In this document: positions 52,594 to 61,580 of the stretch, piece by piece
How the letters are laid out: each line of letters starts with the position of its first letter
Position numbering within the stretch: position 1 is the stretch's first letter
NCBI GenBank assembly: GCA_964421595.1
Contig: CAYQXY010000001.1
Location: forward strand, 1-64,000
Source: PXAP01 sp964421595
GTDB lineage: Bacteria; Bacteroidota; Bacteroidia; Bacteroidales; PUMT01
Direction of reading: 5' to 3'
DNA length: 64,000 nt
The notes under the pieces: model-generated
The model's database searches: none
What the model was told of the DNA's origin: nothing
The model's input: the letters and a program-made list of their open reading frames with translations, nothing else
Position numbers and translations under genes: made by a program

Positions 52594-52601
52594 TATATTT
52601 G
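52594..52601 (+). promoter_or_regulatory. Possible -7 box of the thioredoxin-like gene
   Basis: TATATTTG matches TAnnTTTG exactly, with a predicted leader of about 28 bases to ATG 52632. It overlaps a TTG that could otherwise be read as an upstream start, favouring the ATG. No -33 element was seen. Confidence 0.4.
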
Positions 52602-52631
52602 CAGAATATTAAAATTAAAAAAACTGCAAAG

Positions 52632-53210
52632 ATGAGAACTATAAAAATTGCCGGTGGTGCAGCAGTGATTCTGCTTATACTGTTCTGGCTGAACAGCCGG
52701 AATGATACTGCCACAAATGCAGCTCAGGTATCAGAAAATTCAGTGGAAACATCAAACAATACAGGTATTGAGATTGGAGATATTGCCCCGGAACTTGAAT
52801 TTGAATCGCCCGGAGGAGAATCTATTGCTCTTTCCTCACTCAGGGGAAACCTTGTGCTTGTTGACTTCTGGGCATCGTGGTGTGGTCCGTGCAGAAGGGC
52901 AAACCCTTCAAAAGTAGCCGCATGGCATCAGTTCAGGAACAAGGAGTTTATAAACGGAGAGTCATTTAAGGTTTATTCAGTATCACTGGATAAATCAAAA
53001 GATGCCTGGCTGAGCGGAATAGAGGATGACAAATTGCAATGGGAAGAACATGTTAGCGACCTGCAGGGATGGAATTCAGTGCCCGCAGCAATGTACCAGG
53101 TCAGAGGCATTCCAGCCAACTTCCTGATTGACGGAGACGGAGTGATTATAGCCACAAACCTGAGAGGTGACGACATTTCCGAAACCCTGAGCCAGTATCT
53201 TAAAGAATAG
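52632..53210 (+). CDS. TlpA/ResA-like thioredoxin-fold protein, membrane-anchored
   Basis: This 192-residue protein starts with a membrane anchor (about 5-21, KIAGGAAVILLILFWL). A low-complexity linker follows, then a thioredoxin domain with GDIAPELEFESPGGESIALS, FWASWCGPCRRANP (CGPC active site), and VRGIPANFLIDGDGVIIAT with the cis-Pro. The fold and anchor suggest a periplasmic thiol-disulfide reductase (cytochrome maturation or general reduction). The gene lies alone between murA and grpE. Confidence 0.85.
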   Translation: MRTIKIAGGAAVILLILFWLNSRNDTATNAAQVSENSVETSNNTGIEIGDIAPELEFESPGGESIALSSLRGNLVLVDFWASWCGPCRRANPSKVAAWHQFRNKEFINGESFKVYSVSLDKSKDAWLSGIEDDKLQWEEHVSDLQGWNSVPAAMYQVRGIPANFLIDGDGVIIATNLRGDDISETLSQYLKE

Positions 53211-53351
53211 TAATCACTTTCTATTCTGGCAATCACAGATCCTTTGGATTATCATAATATTATATACCATGTCAAAATGTCCGCAATGGCAATATGGCGT
53301 GGTATTTGTTTGCCCTATTTTCAAATCCTAACATAATTCACTTTTTACAAT

Positions 53352-54005
53352 ATGGGAAAAAATAAAAAAAGTCAGCAGGAGAAAAAGAGAGAGGAAAAGG
53401 CCAGAAATGAAAATGCTGAAAATAATGCTCAGAAATCTGTCAAAAAAGATAAGGAACCCGAAAAAACGGCCACAGACAGCAGCACAGGAGACGGTCATGA
53501 TGCCCGAACAGGAAATAATTCCGGACCGGAAATATCAGACATCCCCGATGAGCAGGCTTTACTTATCGGACTTGAAGAAAAAATAAAGGAGAAAGAAGAT
53601 AAGTATCTCCGGCTGGCTGCTGAATTCGACAATTACAGGAAACGCACCCTTAGGGAAAAGGCAGAGCTATCCAAACTTGTCGGAAGCGACATTATTTCCG
53701 GTCTGCTGCCTGTAGTTGATGATTTTGACCGTGCAATTGAATCGATGAATGATGCAAAGGATATGGATGCCATGCAAAAAGGCATTATTCTTATTCGTGA
53801 TAAATTCAAGGAGTTCCTGAAACAAAAGGGAGTGAATGAAATAAAGGCCATAGGCCATGAGTTTGACACAGATCTGCATGAGGCAATTACAAAAATACCC
53901 GCATCTGACAAAAAGGACAGGGGGAAAATAGTTGATGTAATTCTTAAAGGCTATATCCTTCATGATAAGGTAATAAGATACGCCAAGGTGGTTGTTGGCG
54001 AGTAA
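53352..54005 (+). CDS. grpE: Nucleotide exchange factor GrpE
   Basis: This 217-residue co-chaperone of DnaK has a charged, low-complexity N-terminal third, a long coiled coil (about 70-115: LAAEFDNYRKRTLREK), and the C-terminal beta domain with IGHEFDTDLHEAITKIPASD and GKIVDVILKGYILHDKVIRY. It lies 37 bp before dnaJ. No CIRCE-type inverted repeat was seen upstream. Confidence 0.95.
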   Translation: MGKNKKSQQEKKREEKARNENAENNAQKSVKKDKEPEKTATDSSTGDGHDARTGNNSGPEISDIPDEQALLIGLEEKIKEKEDKYLRLAAEFDNYRKRTLREKAELSKLVGSDIISGLLPVVDDFDRAIESMNDAKDMDAMQKGIILIRDKFKEFLKQKGVNEIKAIGHEFDTDLHEAITKIPASDKKDRGKIVDVILKGYILHDKVIRYAKVVVGE

Positions 54006-54042
54006 GTGATTATATAAAGCACTAAATAAGAAATAGCATTAA

Positions 54043-55188
54043 ATGGCGAAAAGAGATTATTACGAAGTACTTGGCATAAAAAAGAATGCAACACAAGCCG
54101 AGATCAAGGCAGCTTACAGGAAAAAAGCACTGTTGCACCATCCTGATAAAAATCCGGGAGACCCTTCGGCTGAAGAAAAATTCAAGGAAGCTGCAGAGGC
54201 ATATGAAATCCTTGGAAACGAACAAAAAAGAGCAAGGTACGATCAGTATGGTCATGCCGGTGTTGAAGGTGCAGCTGGAGGATTTGGCGGCGGCGGCATG
54301 ACAGTGGAAGATATTTTCAGCCATTTCGGCGATATATTTGGCGGCGGATTCGGCGGGTTCGGAGGGTTTTCCGGAGGTCACAGAGGACGTCGGGTAAACA
54401 AGGGGTCGAACCTCCGTGTGAAAGTGAAGCTTAACCTTTCTGAGGTAGCAAATGGCGTAGAGAAAAAGATCAAAGTGAACAAATATGTTTCCTGTAAAAC
54501 CTGCGACGGATCAGGGGCAAAAAACGGCAGTGCTTACAGCGACTGTTCCACATGCCACGGAACCGGCCAGGTGACAAGGATATCCAATACTTTTCTCGGA
54601 CAAATGCAATCGACCTCGACATGTCCGACCTGTGGCGGTGAAGGAAAACAGATTACAAGCAAGTGTACAGTATGCTACGGTGAAGGTATCGTAAAGGAGT
54701 CAGAAGTGGTGACCCTGAATATCCCCGCCGGTGTAGCAGGAGGAATGCAAATGTCGGTAAGCGGGAAGGGGAATGCTGCAAGGAGAGGAGGCATAAACGG
54801 AGACCTGATAGTTGTTATTGAAGAAGAAAAACATCCCGAATTGTTACGTGATGGCAATGATCTGATATACTACCTTTACCTGAGTTTCCCCGATTCAGCC
54901 CTTGGTGTGCCGGTTGAGATACCTACAATTGAAGGTAAGGTCAAAATAAAAATCGAACCCGGAACGCAACCAGGAAAGATTCTCCGGCTGAGGGGCAAGG
55001 GTCTGCCGGAACTTAACGGCTACGGAAAAGGTGACCTCCTGGTAAATATAAATGTGTGGATCCCAAGAAACATGTCAAAGGAAGAACAGGCTGCGATAGA
55101 AAAATTAAGATCTTCAGAGAACTTCACCCCTAATCCTACCAGGGAAGATAAAAACTTCTTCGAACGGATGAAAAGTTATTTTGAATAG
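54043..55188 (+). CDS. dnaJ: Chaperone DnaJ (type I)
   Basis: This 381-residue co-chaperone has a J domain (about 1-70, LHHPDKNPG), a Gly/Phe-rich region (about 78-125), four zinc-finger CxxCxGxG motifs (CKTCDGSG, CSTCHGTG, CPTCGGEG, CTVCYGEG), and the C-terminal substrate-binding domain. It acts with DnaK; dnaK itself is not in the window. Confidence 0.97.
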   Translation: MAKRDYYEVLGIKKNATQAEIKAAYRKKALLHHPDKNPGDPSAEEKFKEAAEAYEILGNEQKRARYDQYGHAGVEGAAGGFGGGGMTVEDIFSHFGDIFGGGFGGFGGFSGGHRGRRVNKGSNLRVKVKLNLSEVANGVEKKIKVNKYVSCKTCDGSGAKNGSAYSDCSTCHGTGQVTRISNTFLGQMQSTSTCPTCGGEGKQITSKCTVCYGEGIVKESEVVTLNIPAGVAGGMQMSVSGKGNAARRGGINGDLIVVIEEEKHPELLRDGNDLIYYLYLSFPDSALGVPVEIPTIEGKVKIKIEPGTQPGKILRLRGKGLPELNGYGKGDLLVNINVWIPRNMSKEEQAAIEKLRSSENFTPNPTREDKNFFERMKSYFE

Positions 55189-55298
55189 TAATTAAAACTC
55201 GTACCTTTAATATGGCAAATCCGCGATCAATGCTTCTGCTCATCACGGAAATATTCATGCAAGAGAGCCAAAAATCTTTACTAATCAATATTATTTAG

Positions 55299-56231
55299 AT
55301 GGATCTGTTCTCCGCAAGAAATGTTACAAAAAAATTTGTAAACCACCAGGCACTTGACAATGTCAGTGTGTCAGTACCTGAGAAAAGTATTTACGGACTT
55401 CTTGGCCCGAACGGGGCAGGCAAGACAACCCTTATCCGCATTATTAATCAGATAACCGCCCCCGATTCAGGTGAACTCTATTACCGGGGCAGGAAACTTA
55501 ACTCCGGCGACGTTCACGATATAGGATACCTGCCTGAGGAAAGGGGGCTATATAAAAAGATGAAGGTTGGCGAACAGGCACTTTATTTCGCCAGACTAAA
55601 GGGACTCGAAAAGAAAGAAGCACTAAAACGACTGAAATACTGGTTTGAAAAATTTGAGATCCAGGCCTGGTGGGATAAGAAAGTGGAGGAACTCTCAAAA
55701 GGTATGCAACAGAAAATTCAATTCATTATAACAATCCTTCATGAACCCGGATTGTTAATATTTGATGAACCTTTCAGCGGGTTTGACCCTATCAACACCA
55801 ATCTGCTTAAAAATGAAATTACCAGGCTTCGCGACCGGGGCGCTACAATAATATTCTCTACTCATAACATGGCATCGGTCGAGGAGCTGTGCGACCATAT
55901 TACACTTATTAACAACTCGAAAGCTATTATCAGTGGTTCGGTAAACAACATCAGGCAGCAATTCAAGCTTGATATTTACCGCATCAGTTTCGAGGGTGAT
56001 CCCGAAAAACTTAATACAATACTCAATAATAATTACGAAGTACTAAGCAAAGTGAGCAGTTCAACAGGCCATACCGCCCGGATAAGGCTACTTGGGAAAA
56101 CCCGGGAAAATGAACTTCTGAACCTCCTGATGCCTCATTTCCACATTACGTCATTTACCGAAGAAATTCCAAGCATGAATGATATATTTATTGACCTTGT
56201 AAACAAGCATAAAACAGCAGGCATTGCATAA
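55299..56231 (+). CDS. ABC exporter ATP-binding protein (NatA-like)
   Basis: This 310-residue ATPase has Walker A GPNGAGKTT, signature LSKGMQQKIQF, Walker B LLIFDEPFSGFDP, a D-loop and H-loop (STHNMASVEEL), and a C-terminal DUF4162-like tail (from about 225) typical of the NatA/ABC-2 type. It lies 12 bp before its membrane partner, so they form one unit. Relatives export sodium, drugs or lipids; the substrate is unknown. Confidence 0.88.
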   Translation: MDLFSARNVTKKFVNHQALDNVSVSVPEKSIYGLLGPNGAGKTTLIRIINQITAPDSGELYYRGRKLNSGDVHDIGYLPEERGLYKKMKVGEQALYFARLKGLEKKEALKRLKYWFEKFEIQAWWDKKVEELSKGMQQKIQFIITILHEPGLLIFDEPFSGFDPINTNLLKNEITRLRDRGATIIFSTHNMASVEELCDHITLINNSKAIISGSVNNIRQQFKLDIYRISFEGDPEKLNTILNNNYEVLSKVSSSTGHTARIRLLGKTRENELLNLLMPHFHITSFTEEIPSMNDIFIDLVNKHKTAGIA

Positions 56232-56243
56232 TACAATATCATC

Positions 56244-57593
56244 ATGACCAATAAAAGTTTATTGATCCTCAGCAGGGAATATTTCACGAGAGTGAGAAAG
56301 AAGTCATTTATTATCATGTCTATCCTGGGCCCGATACTTTTCGCAGGTATAGTAGTCGGACCTGCCTGGTTTGCAACATTGGAAGACAGTGAGGTAAGGA
56401 CCATTGCAGTTATCGACAGCTCAAAACTGTTTATAAACCAGATCCCTGAAACAGACTATCTGAAATTTGAATATCTGGAAAACACCAGTGTCGACCAGTT
56501 AAGAGAGAATTTCCCTGGTACCGGATATTATGCGGTTCTTTATATTGCGCATATTGTTCCCTCATCCCCTTCAGCAGTTCAATTGCTCTCTGACAAACAG
56601 GTCGGGATGAATATCAGGATGCACATAGCAAATGCTATCGAAAAAGAGCTTGAACGACAAAAACTTGCCGCATACAATATTGAAAATCTTGATGACATCC
56701 TGGCAGCAATAAAAACAAGCGTAAACATTCGCACAATTGTCTGGCAGGATGATGGAGGTGAAAAAGAAAGTTATACAGAACTTGCAATGGTTGTTGGTTA
56801 TCTGGGAGGGTTCCTGATCTATTTTTTCATATTCCTGTTCGGTGCACAGGTCATGCGCGGTGTAATAGAAGAAAAATCCAGCCGGGTTGTTGAGATACTT
56901 GTTTCATCTGTAAAACCATTCCAGCTGATGTTGGGAAAGATTCTGGGTATCGGACTTGTTGGCCTTACACAGTTCTTTCTCTGGGTAATTTTAAGCGCTT
57001 CCCTTGTCCTTATAAGCCAGCAACTATTTTTTCCGGAACTGGGAACTCCCTCTTCTGAAAATGTAGTTGTCGACGACCTCTTTTCTTCCAGCTCCCTTCA
57101 GGAAACAGAGTCTCCGGAGGCACAGGATCAAGGCAGGCTTACGGAAATGTTTGCCTCAATATCGGCAATTAATTTCGGGGTAATACTTGGTGCTTTCCTG
57201 TTCTATTTTTTAGGCGGTTATCTCCTTTACGCTTCACTCTTCGCATCAATTGGTTCGGCGGTGGACAGTGAAACAGATACACAGCAGTTTATGCTTCCCA
57301 TTACCATCCCACTAATCCTGTCTATAATTGTCATGATGAATGCGATTACGAATCCTGAAGGCCCGATAGCCTTCTGGTTTTCGATTATCCCGTTCACCTC
57401 TCCCATCATAATGATGGCCCGGATTCCTTTTGGAGTCCCCATCTGGGAGGTAGCCTTGTCGGCAGGACTCCTGATCGCCTCATTTATCTTTACAACATGG
57501 CTTGCCGCAAAAATTTACCGCACTGGAATACTAATGTACGGTAAAAAGGTAAATTACCTGGAATTATGGAAATGGCTCAGGCATAAAAGTTAA
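56244..57593 (+). CDS. ABC-2 type permease (NatB-like)
   Basis: This 449-residue permease begins LSREYFTRVRKKSFIIMS, with a first membrane helix at about 24-45 and a large extracytoplasmic region. A membrane block begins near residue 178 (MVVGYLGGFLIYFFIFLFGA). The cytoplasmic KSSRVVEILVSSVKPFQLMLGK motif of ABC-2/NatB proteins is present. Six helices are expected. A charged insert with many Glu and Ser (about 275-295) separates helix pairs. Paired with the ATPase at 55299. Confidence 0.88.
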   Translation: MTNKSLLILSREYFTRVRKKSFIIMSILGPILFAGIVVGPAWFATLEDSEVRTIAVIDSSKLFINQIPETDYLKFEYLENTSVDQLRENFPGTGYYAVLYIAHIVPSSPSAVQLLSDKQVGMNIRMHIANAIEKELERQKLAAYNIENLDDILAAIKTSVNIRTIVWQDDGGEKESYTELAMVVGYLGGFLIYFFIFLFGAQVMRGVIEEKSSRVVEILVSSVKPFQLMLGKILGIGLVGLTQFFLWVILSASLVLISQQLFFPELGTPSSENVVVDDLFSSSSLQETESPEAQDQGRLTEMFASISAINFGVILGAFLFYFLGGYLLYASLFASIGSAVDSETDTQQFMLPITIPLILSIIVMMNAITNPEGPIAFWFSIIPFTSPIIMMARIPFGVPIWEVALSAGLLIASFIFTTWLAAKIYRTGILMYGKKVNYLELWKWLRHKS

Positions 57594-57652
57594 ACCTTCT
57601 TAAAAGGCTTATTCTGCCTGTGCTTTTTGAACTTAAGCAAAAATATTTTGTT

Positions 57653-57673
57653 AATATCCTGACATAGGATATT
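57653..57673. promoter_or_regulatory. Perfect inverted repeat upstream of the Ppx/GppA gene
   Basis: AATATCCT and AGGATATT are perfect 8-bp arms with a 5-base spacer, 45 bp before the ATG at 57718. It may be an operator for a dimeric regulator; the regulator is unknown. Confidence 0.4.
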
Positions 57674-57717
57674 ACATCCTGCGTGATAATTTTATCAATA
57701 AAAAACTTAAACTTTCA

Positions 57718-58674
57718 ATGCGAATCGCAATACTCGATCTTGGAACAAATACTTTTAATCTCCTGATAATTGAAGCAGAAACAGGAAAAACGGGAACTAC
57801 CATCCTTTTAAGCAGGAAGGAACCCGTGCGGCTTGGAGAAAAAGGCATAAATAAAGGCAAAATAACAAGAAAGGCTTTTGAACGGGGACTGGCAGCTATA
57901 GAGAATCATGTTAAATACATTAATGCTCACAGGGCAGATCAGGTCTACGCCTTTGCAACTTCAGCTATCCGTTCGGCCGGTAACGGACTGGAATTTGTCA
58001 GGGTAGTATATGACCGGTTTAATATCGGCATACAGGTTATATCTGGTAATAAGGAAGCTGAACTAATCTATCTCGGAGTTAAGCAGGCAATAGACATGGG
58101 GCTAAAAAAGCACCTGATAGTTGATATTGGAGGAGGAAGCAATGAACTGATAATTGCAGACAGTGAAAAAATTTACTGGAAAGAAAGCTTTCCAATCGGG
58201 ATGGCAAGATTGCTGAATAAATTCAAACCGTCCGACCCTATTGAAACTTCACAGAAAGAGTCTCTTGAAAATCATTTTTCAGAGAAGCTGTGCAGTTTCT
58301 TTAAGGCAGCTGAAATACATAAACCTGATATTCTTATCGGATCTTCAGGGTCATTTGATACATTCCGGGCACTGCTGGAAGCAATGAAAGGAGGCCCTCC
58401 TGCCGAAGCATACGGCCCGTATTTTGAATTCTCTACCAGTGAATTTATGGTATTGTATCAGCGGCTTATCAATTCTACAGCTGAAGAGCGGCTTCTTATG
58501 GAAGGAATGGAACCTATGAGAATAGAAATGATTGTGATTGCCGCTATATTTGTTAATTTTATTGTCCGAAAACTCGATATCGGACTGTTAATGCAATCTG
58601 ATTATGCCCTTAAAGAAGGTGCTGTTATTGAAATACTAAAGCAACCCGTACCATATCTTCAGCAGGAAGACTAA
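57718..58674 (+). CDS. Ppx/GppA-family phosphatase
   Basis: This 318-residue protein has the ASKHA-fold motifs of exopolyphosphatase/guanosine pentaphosphatase: DLGTNTFNLLI, SAIRSAGN, the catalytic-Glu region SGNKEAELIYLGV and the IVDIGGGSNEL phosphate loop. It is of the short type (no C-terminal HD-like domain). It may hydrolyse polyphosphate or pppGpp and so bear on stress response; which one is not decidable from sequence. It lies 30 bp before the sigma-54 activator gene. Confidence 0.92.
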   Translation: MRIAILDLGTNTFNLLIIEAETGKTGTTILLSRKEPVRLGEKGINKGKITRKAFERGLAAIENHVKYINAHRADQVYAFATSAIRSAGNGLEFVRVVYDRFNIGIQVISGNKEAELIYLGVKQAIDMGLKKHLIVDIGGGSNELIIADSEKIYWKESFPIGMARLLNKFKPSDPIETSQKESLENHFSEKLCSFFKAAEIHKPDILIGSSGSFDTFRALLEAMKGGPPAEAYGPYFEFSTSEFMVLYQRLINSTAEERLLMEGMEPMRIEMIVIAAIFVNFIVRKLDIGLLMQSDYALKEGAVIEILKQPVPYLQQED

Positions 58675-58704
58675 ATTTCCCGCCGATACTTTTAACTTTG
58701 AACA

Positions 58705-59871
58705 ATGGCCAACATCCTTGTAATTGATGATGAGAGAAGCATACGAAACACTCTTAAAGAGGTCCTGGAATATGAAAAACATGTTATAGATGTATCATCA
58801 GACGGAGAAGAGGGACTTGAAATGTTTTCCGGCAAAGCCTATGATGCAGTACTACTTGATATAAAAATGCCAAAAATGGATGGCATTGAAGTCCTCAATA
58901 AAATCACTTCAATTTCAACGGATATTCCGGTAATAATGATCTCGGGGCATGGCAACATCGATACGGCAGTGGAGGCTATTAAAAAGGGTGCTTATGATTT
59001 TATTGAAAAGCCACTGGACCTTAACAGATTGCTTATAACTATCAGAAATGCGCTGGATAAATCTCAGCTAATTACAGAAACCAAAGTACTTAAAAGGAAG
59101 GTCAGCAAGACTTATGAAATGATTGGCGAGTCTCCGCCGATGCAGAAAGTCAGGTCGATGATTGACAGAGTTGCTTTAACAGATGCCAGGGTATTGATAA
59201 CCGGCAGGAACGGAACAGGAAAAGAACTGGTCGCACGATGGCTGCATGAGAAAAGCAACAGGGCATCCAAACCCTTTATTGAAGTAAACTGCGCAGCTAT
59301 ACCATCTGAACTGATTGAGAGTGAGCTTTTTGGCCACGAAAAAGGAGCCTTCACATCTGCCCATAAAGACAGAAAGGGAAAATTCGAACAGGCTAACAAT
59401 GGCACAATATTTCTGGATGAAATTGGCGACATGAGCCTTTCAGCCCAGGCAAAGGTTTTAAGGGTACTTCAGGAAAACAAACTCTCTCCTGTGGGAAGTG
59501 ACAAGGATATCAGGGTAGATGTGAGAATTATTGCAGCAACCAACAAGAATATGAAAGATGAGATAGAGTCAAACAGGTTCAGGGAGGATCTCTATCACCG
59601 CCTGAGTGTTATCCTCATAAATGTCCCGACTCTTAACGAAAGACTGGAGGATATACCTTTGCTTGCAGACCATTTCAATGAAATGATCTGTGCCGAATAC
59701 GGAATGCCGAAAAAGGCGATTAATGAAGATGCAATAGCAGAACTCCAGAAAATAGAATGGACAGGGAATATAAGGGAATTCAGGAATGTACTCGAACGGC
59801 TTATAATTTTATGTGATAAGGAGATAACCGGGAAGGATGTGATCAACTATTCCCAGCCCATTTCAAGATAG
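58705..59871 (+). CDS. NtrC-type response regulator without DNA-binding domain
   Basis: This 388-residue protein has a receiver domain (acidic pair Asp8/Asp9, phosphorylation Asp52, IEKPLD) and a sigma-54-interacting AAA+ domain. The latter shows Walker A GRNGTGKE, GAFTSA in place of GAFTGA (from about residue 214), Walker B GTIFLDEIGDM and RFREDLYHRL. It ends soon after the AAA+ lid, without the Fis-type helix-turn-helix seen in most activators (about 450 residues). The rest of the motifs look functional, so it may activate sigma-54 polymerase from solution or through other DNA-binding partners. TAACTTTG at 58693-58700 resembles a -7 box, but the transcript would then be almost leaderless. 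Confidence 0.9.
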   Translation: MANILVIDDERSIRNTLKEVLEYEKHVIDVSSDGEEGLEMFSGKAYDAVLLDIKMPKMDGIEVLNKITSISTDIPVIMISGHGNIDTAVEAIKKGAYDFIEKPLDLNRLLITIRNALDKSQLITETKVLKRKVSKTYEMIGESPPMQKVRSMIDRVALTDARVLITGRNGTGKELVARWLHEKSNRASKPFIEVNCAAIPSELIESELFGHEKGAFTSAHKDRKGKFEQANNGTIFLDEIGDMSLSAQAKVLRVLQENKLSPVGSDKDIRVDVRIIAATNKNMKDEIESNRFREDLYHRLSVILINVPTLNERLEDIPLLADHFNEMICAEYGMPKKAINEDAIAELQKIEWTGNIREFRNVLERLIILCDKEITGKDVINYSQPISR

Positions 59872-59884
59872 AAATCTCCCTCAC

Positions 59885-59898
59885 GGGGATTATTCCCC
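59885..59898. terminator. Weak hairpin after the sigma-54 activator gene
   Basis: GGGGA and TCCCC pair with a 4-base loop, 14 bases after the stop codon. A T-rich but interrupted stretch follows, so termination is only possible. Confidence 0.3.
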
Positions 59899-60116
59899 AT
59901 CTCTGTTAATTTATTATTGTTTGCACGGGTATTTGTCAGATTAGTTCGAATTTCTTATAATTGGCAATTGGATATCAACAATAACTTTCGCATTGTAATT
60001 GTTCACCGCGATCGGATCTCCCGCGTAATTTTTCATCTCTGTTTGTGTGCCTCTTTGCAAGGGAGATTTAACAGAGCTCTTTATTACCTGATTAAAAATT
60101 TAACCCCACCAGTCAA

Positions 60117-61580
60117 ATGAGAATTGAAAAGGATTTCCTGGGAGAAAGGGAGTTGCCTTCTGAAGCATTATATGGGATACATTCACTCAGGGCCAGTGAG
60201 AATTTTCCATACAGATCGGAATTTCATATTGAATGGTTTATGGCCCTGGGATTGACCAAACTTGCTTGCTACAATACCTACACCTCATTTTTAAAAGCCG
60301 CTGGCAACAAAACCGGCTATTCTTCTCTTCCTTTTACTCCATTAAACAATGAGGTTGTGGAAATGATGAAACAGTCCGCCATGGAGATAGCTGCAGGCAA
60401 CCATTTTGACCAGTTTATAGTTCCGGCCGTCCAGGGTGGTGCCGGAACGAGTATAAACATGAATATCAATGAGATAATCGCAAACGCTACTCTCATCAAA
60501 TTAAACTCACATACCGGAAATTACAAGCTTGCCGACCCGATTGAACACGCCAACATATACCAGTCGACCAACGATGTTGTTCCTACCTCTCTCAGACTCG
60601 CGGTTATAAAACTTCTTCTGGTGCTCGAAGAAGAGATCAACCAGCTGAGGTTTATAATCGAGAAAACCGAAAGCATTCACCGTAATCATCTCAGAATAGC
60701 ATATACACAGATGCAGCAGGCTGTGCCATCCTCCTGGGGAATGCTGCTGGGTTCATATAATGAAGCTTTGTCGAGGGACTGGTGGAGGGTGTCCAAATGT
60801 TTTGAAAGGATTAAAACAGTAAATCTTGGTGGCAGTGCTGCAGGTACCGGACTGGCCGTTCCAAGGTATTTTATAATGGAAGTTGTTCAGGAACTCCGTA
60901 AACTAACGGGCCTTCCCCTGTCACGCAGCGAAAACCTTCCCGATGCAACAAGTAATCACGACGGACTGGTAGAGGTGCATGCCATCCTGAAAACATATGC
61001 AGTTAATCTTGAGAAAATGGTATCAGACCTTCGGTTACTCTCATCTGATATTGCAGGTGGCAATGAATTAACACTCCCAAAAGTCCAGGTAGGAAGTTCA
61101 ATAATGCCAGGAAAGGTCAATCCTGTTATATGTGAGTATGTAATAAGTTGTTCTCATAAGATTTATGCCAATGATCAGATAATAACATCGCTTTCCGCAC
61201 AAGGGTGTCTCGATCTTAATGCTTACCTTCCATCCATTGGCCATGCACTGCTTGAGAGTATCAAGCTGCTGATAGCTTCAAGCCGTTCACTGAGAATAAA
61301 CCTGTTCAGCAGAATCGCTGTAAACAACAAATTGTCTGAGCTTAATCTGTTCTCCAGCCCTGCAATTACCACAGCACTCACACCCTATATAGGCTATAAC
61401 AAGTCTGCAACACTTGCCGGCCTGATGAAGGAAAAAGGTCTGGATATATTCAAAGCCAACGAGGAAATGCAGGTTATTGATCCTGATTGGCTTGCCGCGA
61501 TACTTGAACCTGAAAATCTGCTTAAGACAGGATTTTCCCTGGGAGACCTGCACGACAGAAGACAGAAAGACCCGGATTAA
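60117..61580 (+). CDS. Aspartate ammonia-lyase-like protein (fumarase/aspartase family)
   Basis: This 487-residue protein belongs to the fumarase/aspartase superfamily. It has EKDFLGERELPSEALYGIHS at the N-terminus, the GGAGTSINMNINE segment, and STNDVVPTS. The signature loop is SSIMPGKVNP, a known family signature of the form GSSxMPxKxNP. Wording is closer to aspartase than to fumarase (MRIEKDFLGE...ALYG), so it probably interconverts aspartate and fumarate plus ammonia. It may be a relative with another amino acid substrate. Its 3' end overlaps the convergent methyltransferase gene by 59 bp. Confidence 0.85.
   Translation: MRIEKDFLGERELPSEALYGIHSLRASENFPYRSEFHIEWFMALGLTKLACYNTYTSFLKAAGNKTGYSSLPFTPLNNEVVEMMKQSAMEIAAGNHFDQFIVPAVQGGAGTSINMNINEIIANATLIKLNSHTGNYKLADPIEHANIYQSTNDVVPTSLRLAVIKLLLVLEEEINQLRFIIEKTESIHRNHLRIAYTQMQQAVPSSWGMLLGSYNEALSRDWWRVSKCFERIKTVNLGGSAAGTGLAVPRYFIMEVVQELRKLTGLPLSRSENLPDATSNHDGLVEVHAILKTYAVNLEKMVSDLRLLSSDIAGGNELTLPKVQVGSSIMPGKVNPVICEYVISCSHKIYANDQIITSLSAQGCLDLNAYLPSIGHALLESIKLLIASSRSLRINLFSRIAVNNKLSELNLFSSPAITTALTPYIGYNKSATLAGLMKEKGLDIFKANEEMQVIDPDWLAAILEPENLLKTGFSLGDLHDRRQKDPD

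Noticed and set aside
53211..53351. CIRCE-type heat-shock operator upstream of grpE-dnaJ
   Set aside because: I looked for the TTAGCACTC/GAGTGCTAA repeat and did not see it.
59338..59361. GAFTSA in the sigma-54 activator taken as loss of function
   Set aside because: As far as I recall this variant is frequent among Bacteroidota sigma-54 activators, so it alone does not show inactivity.
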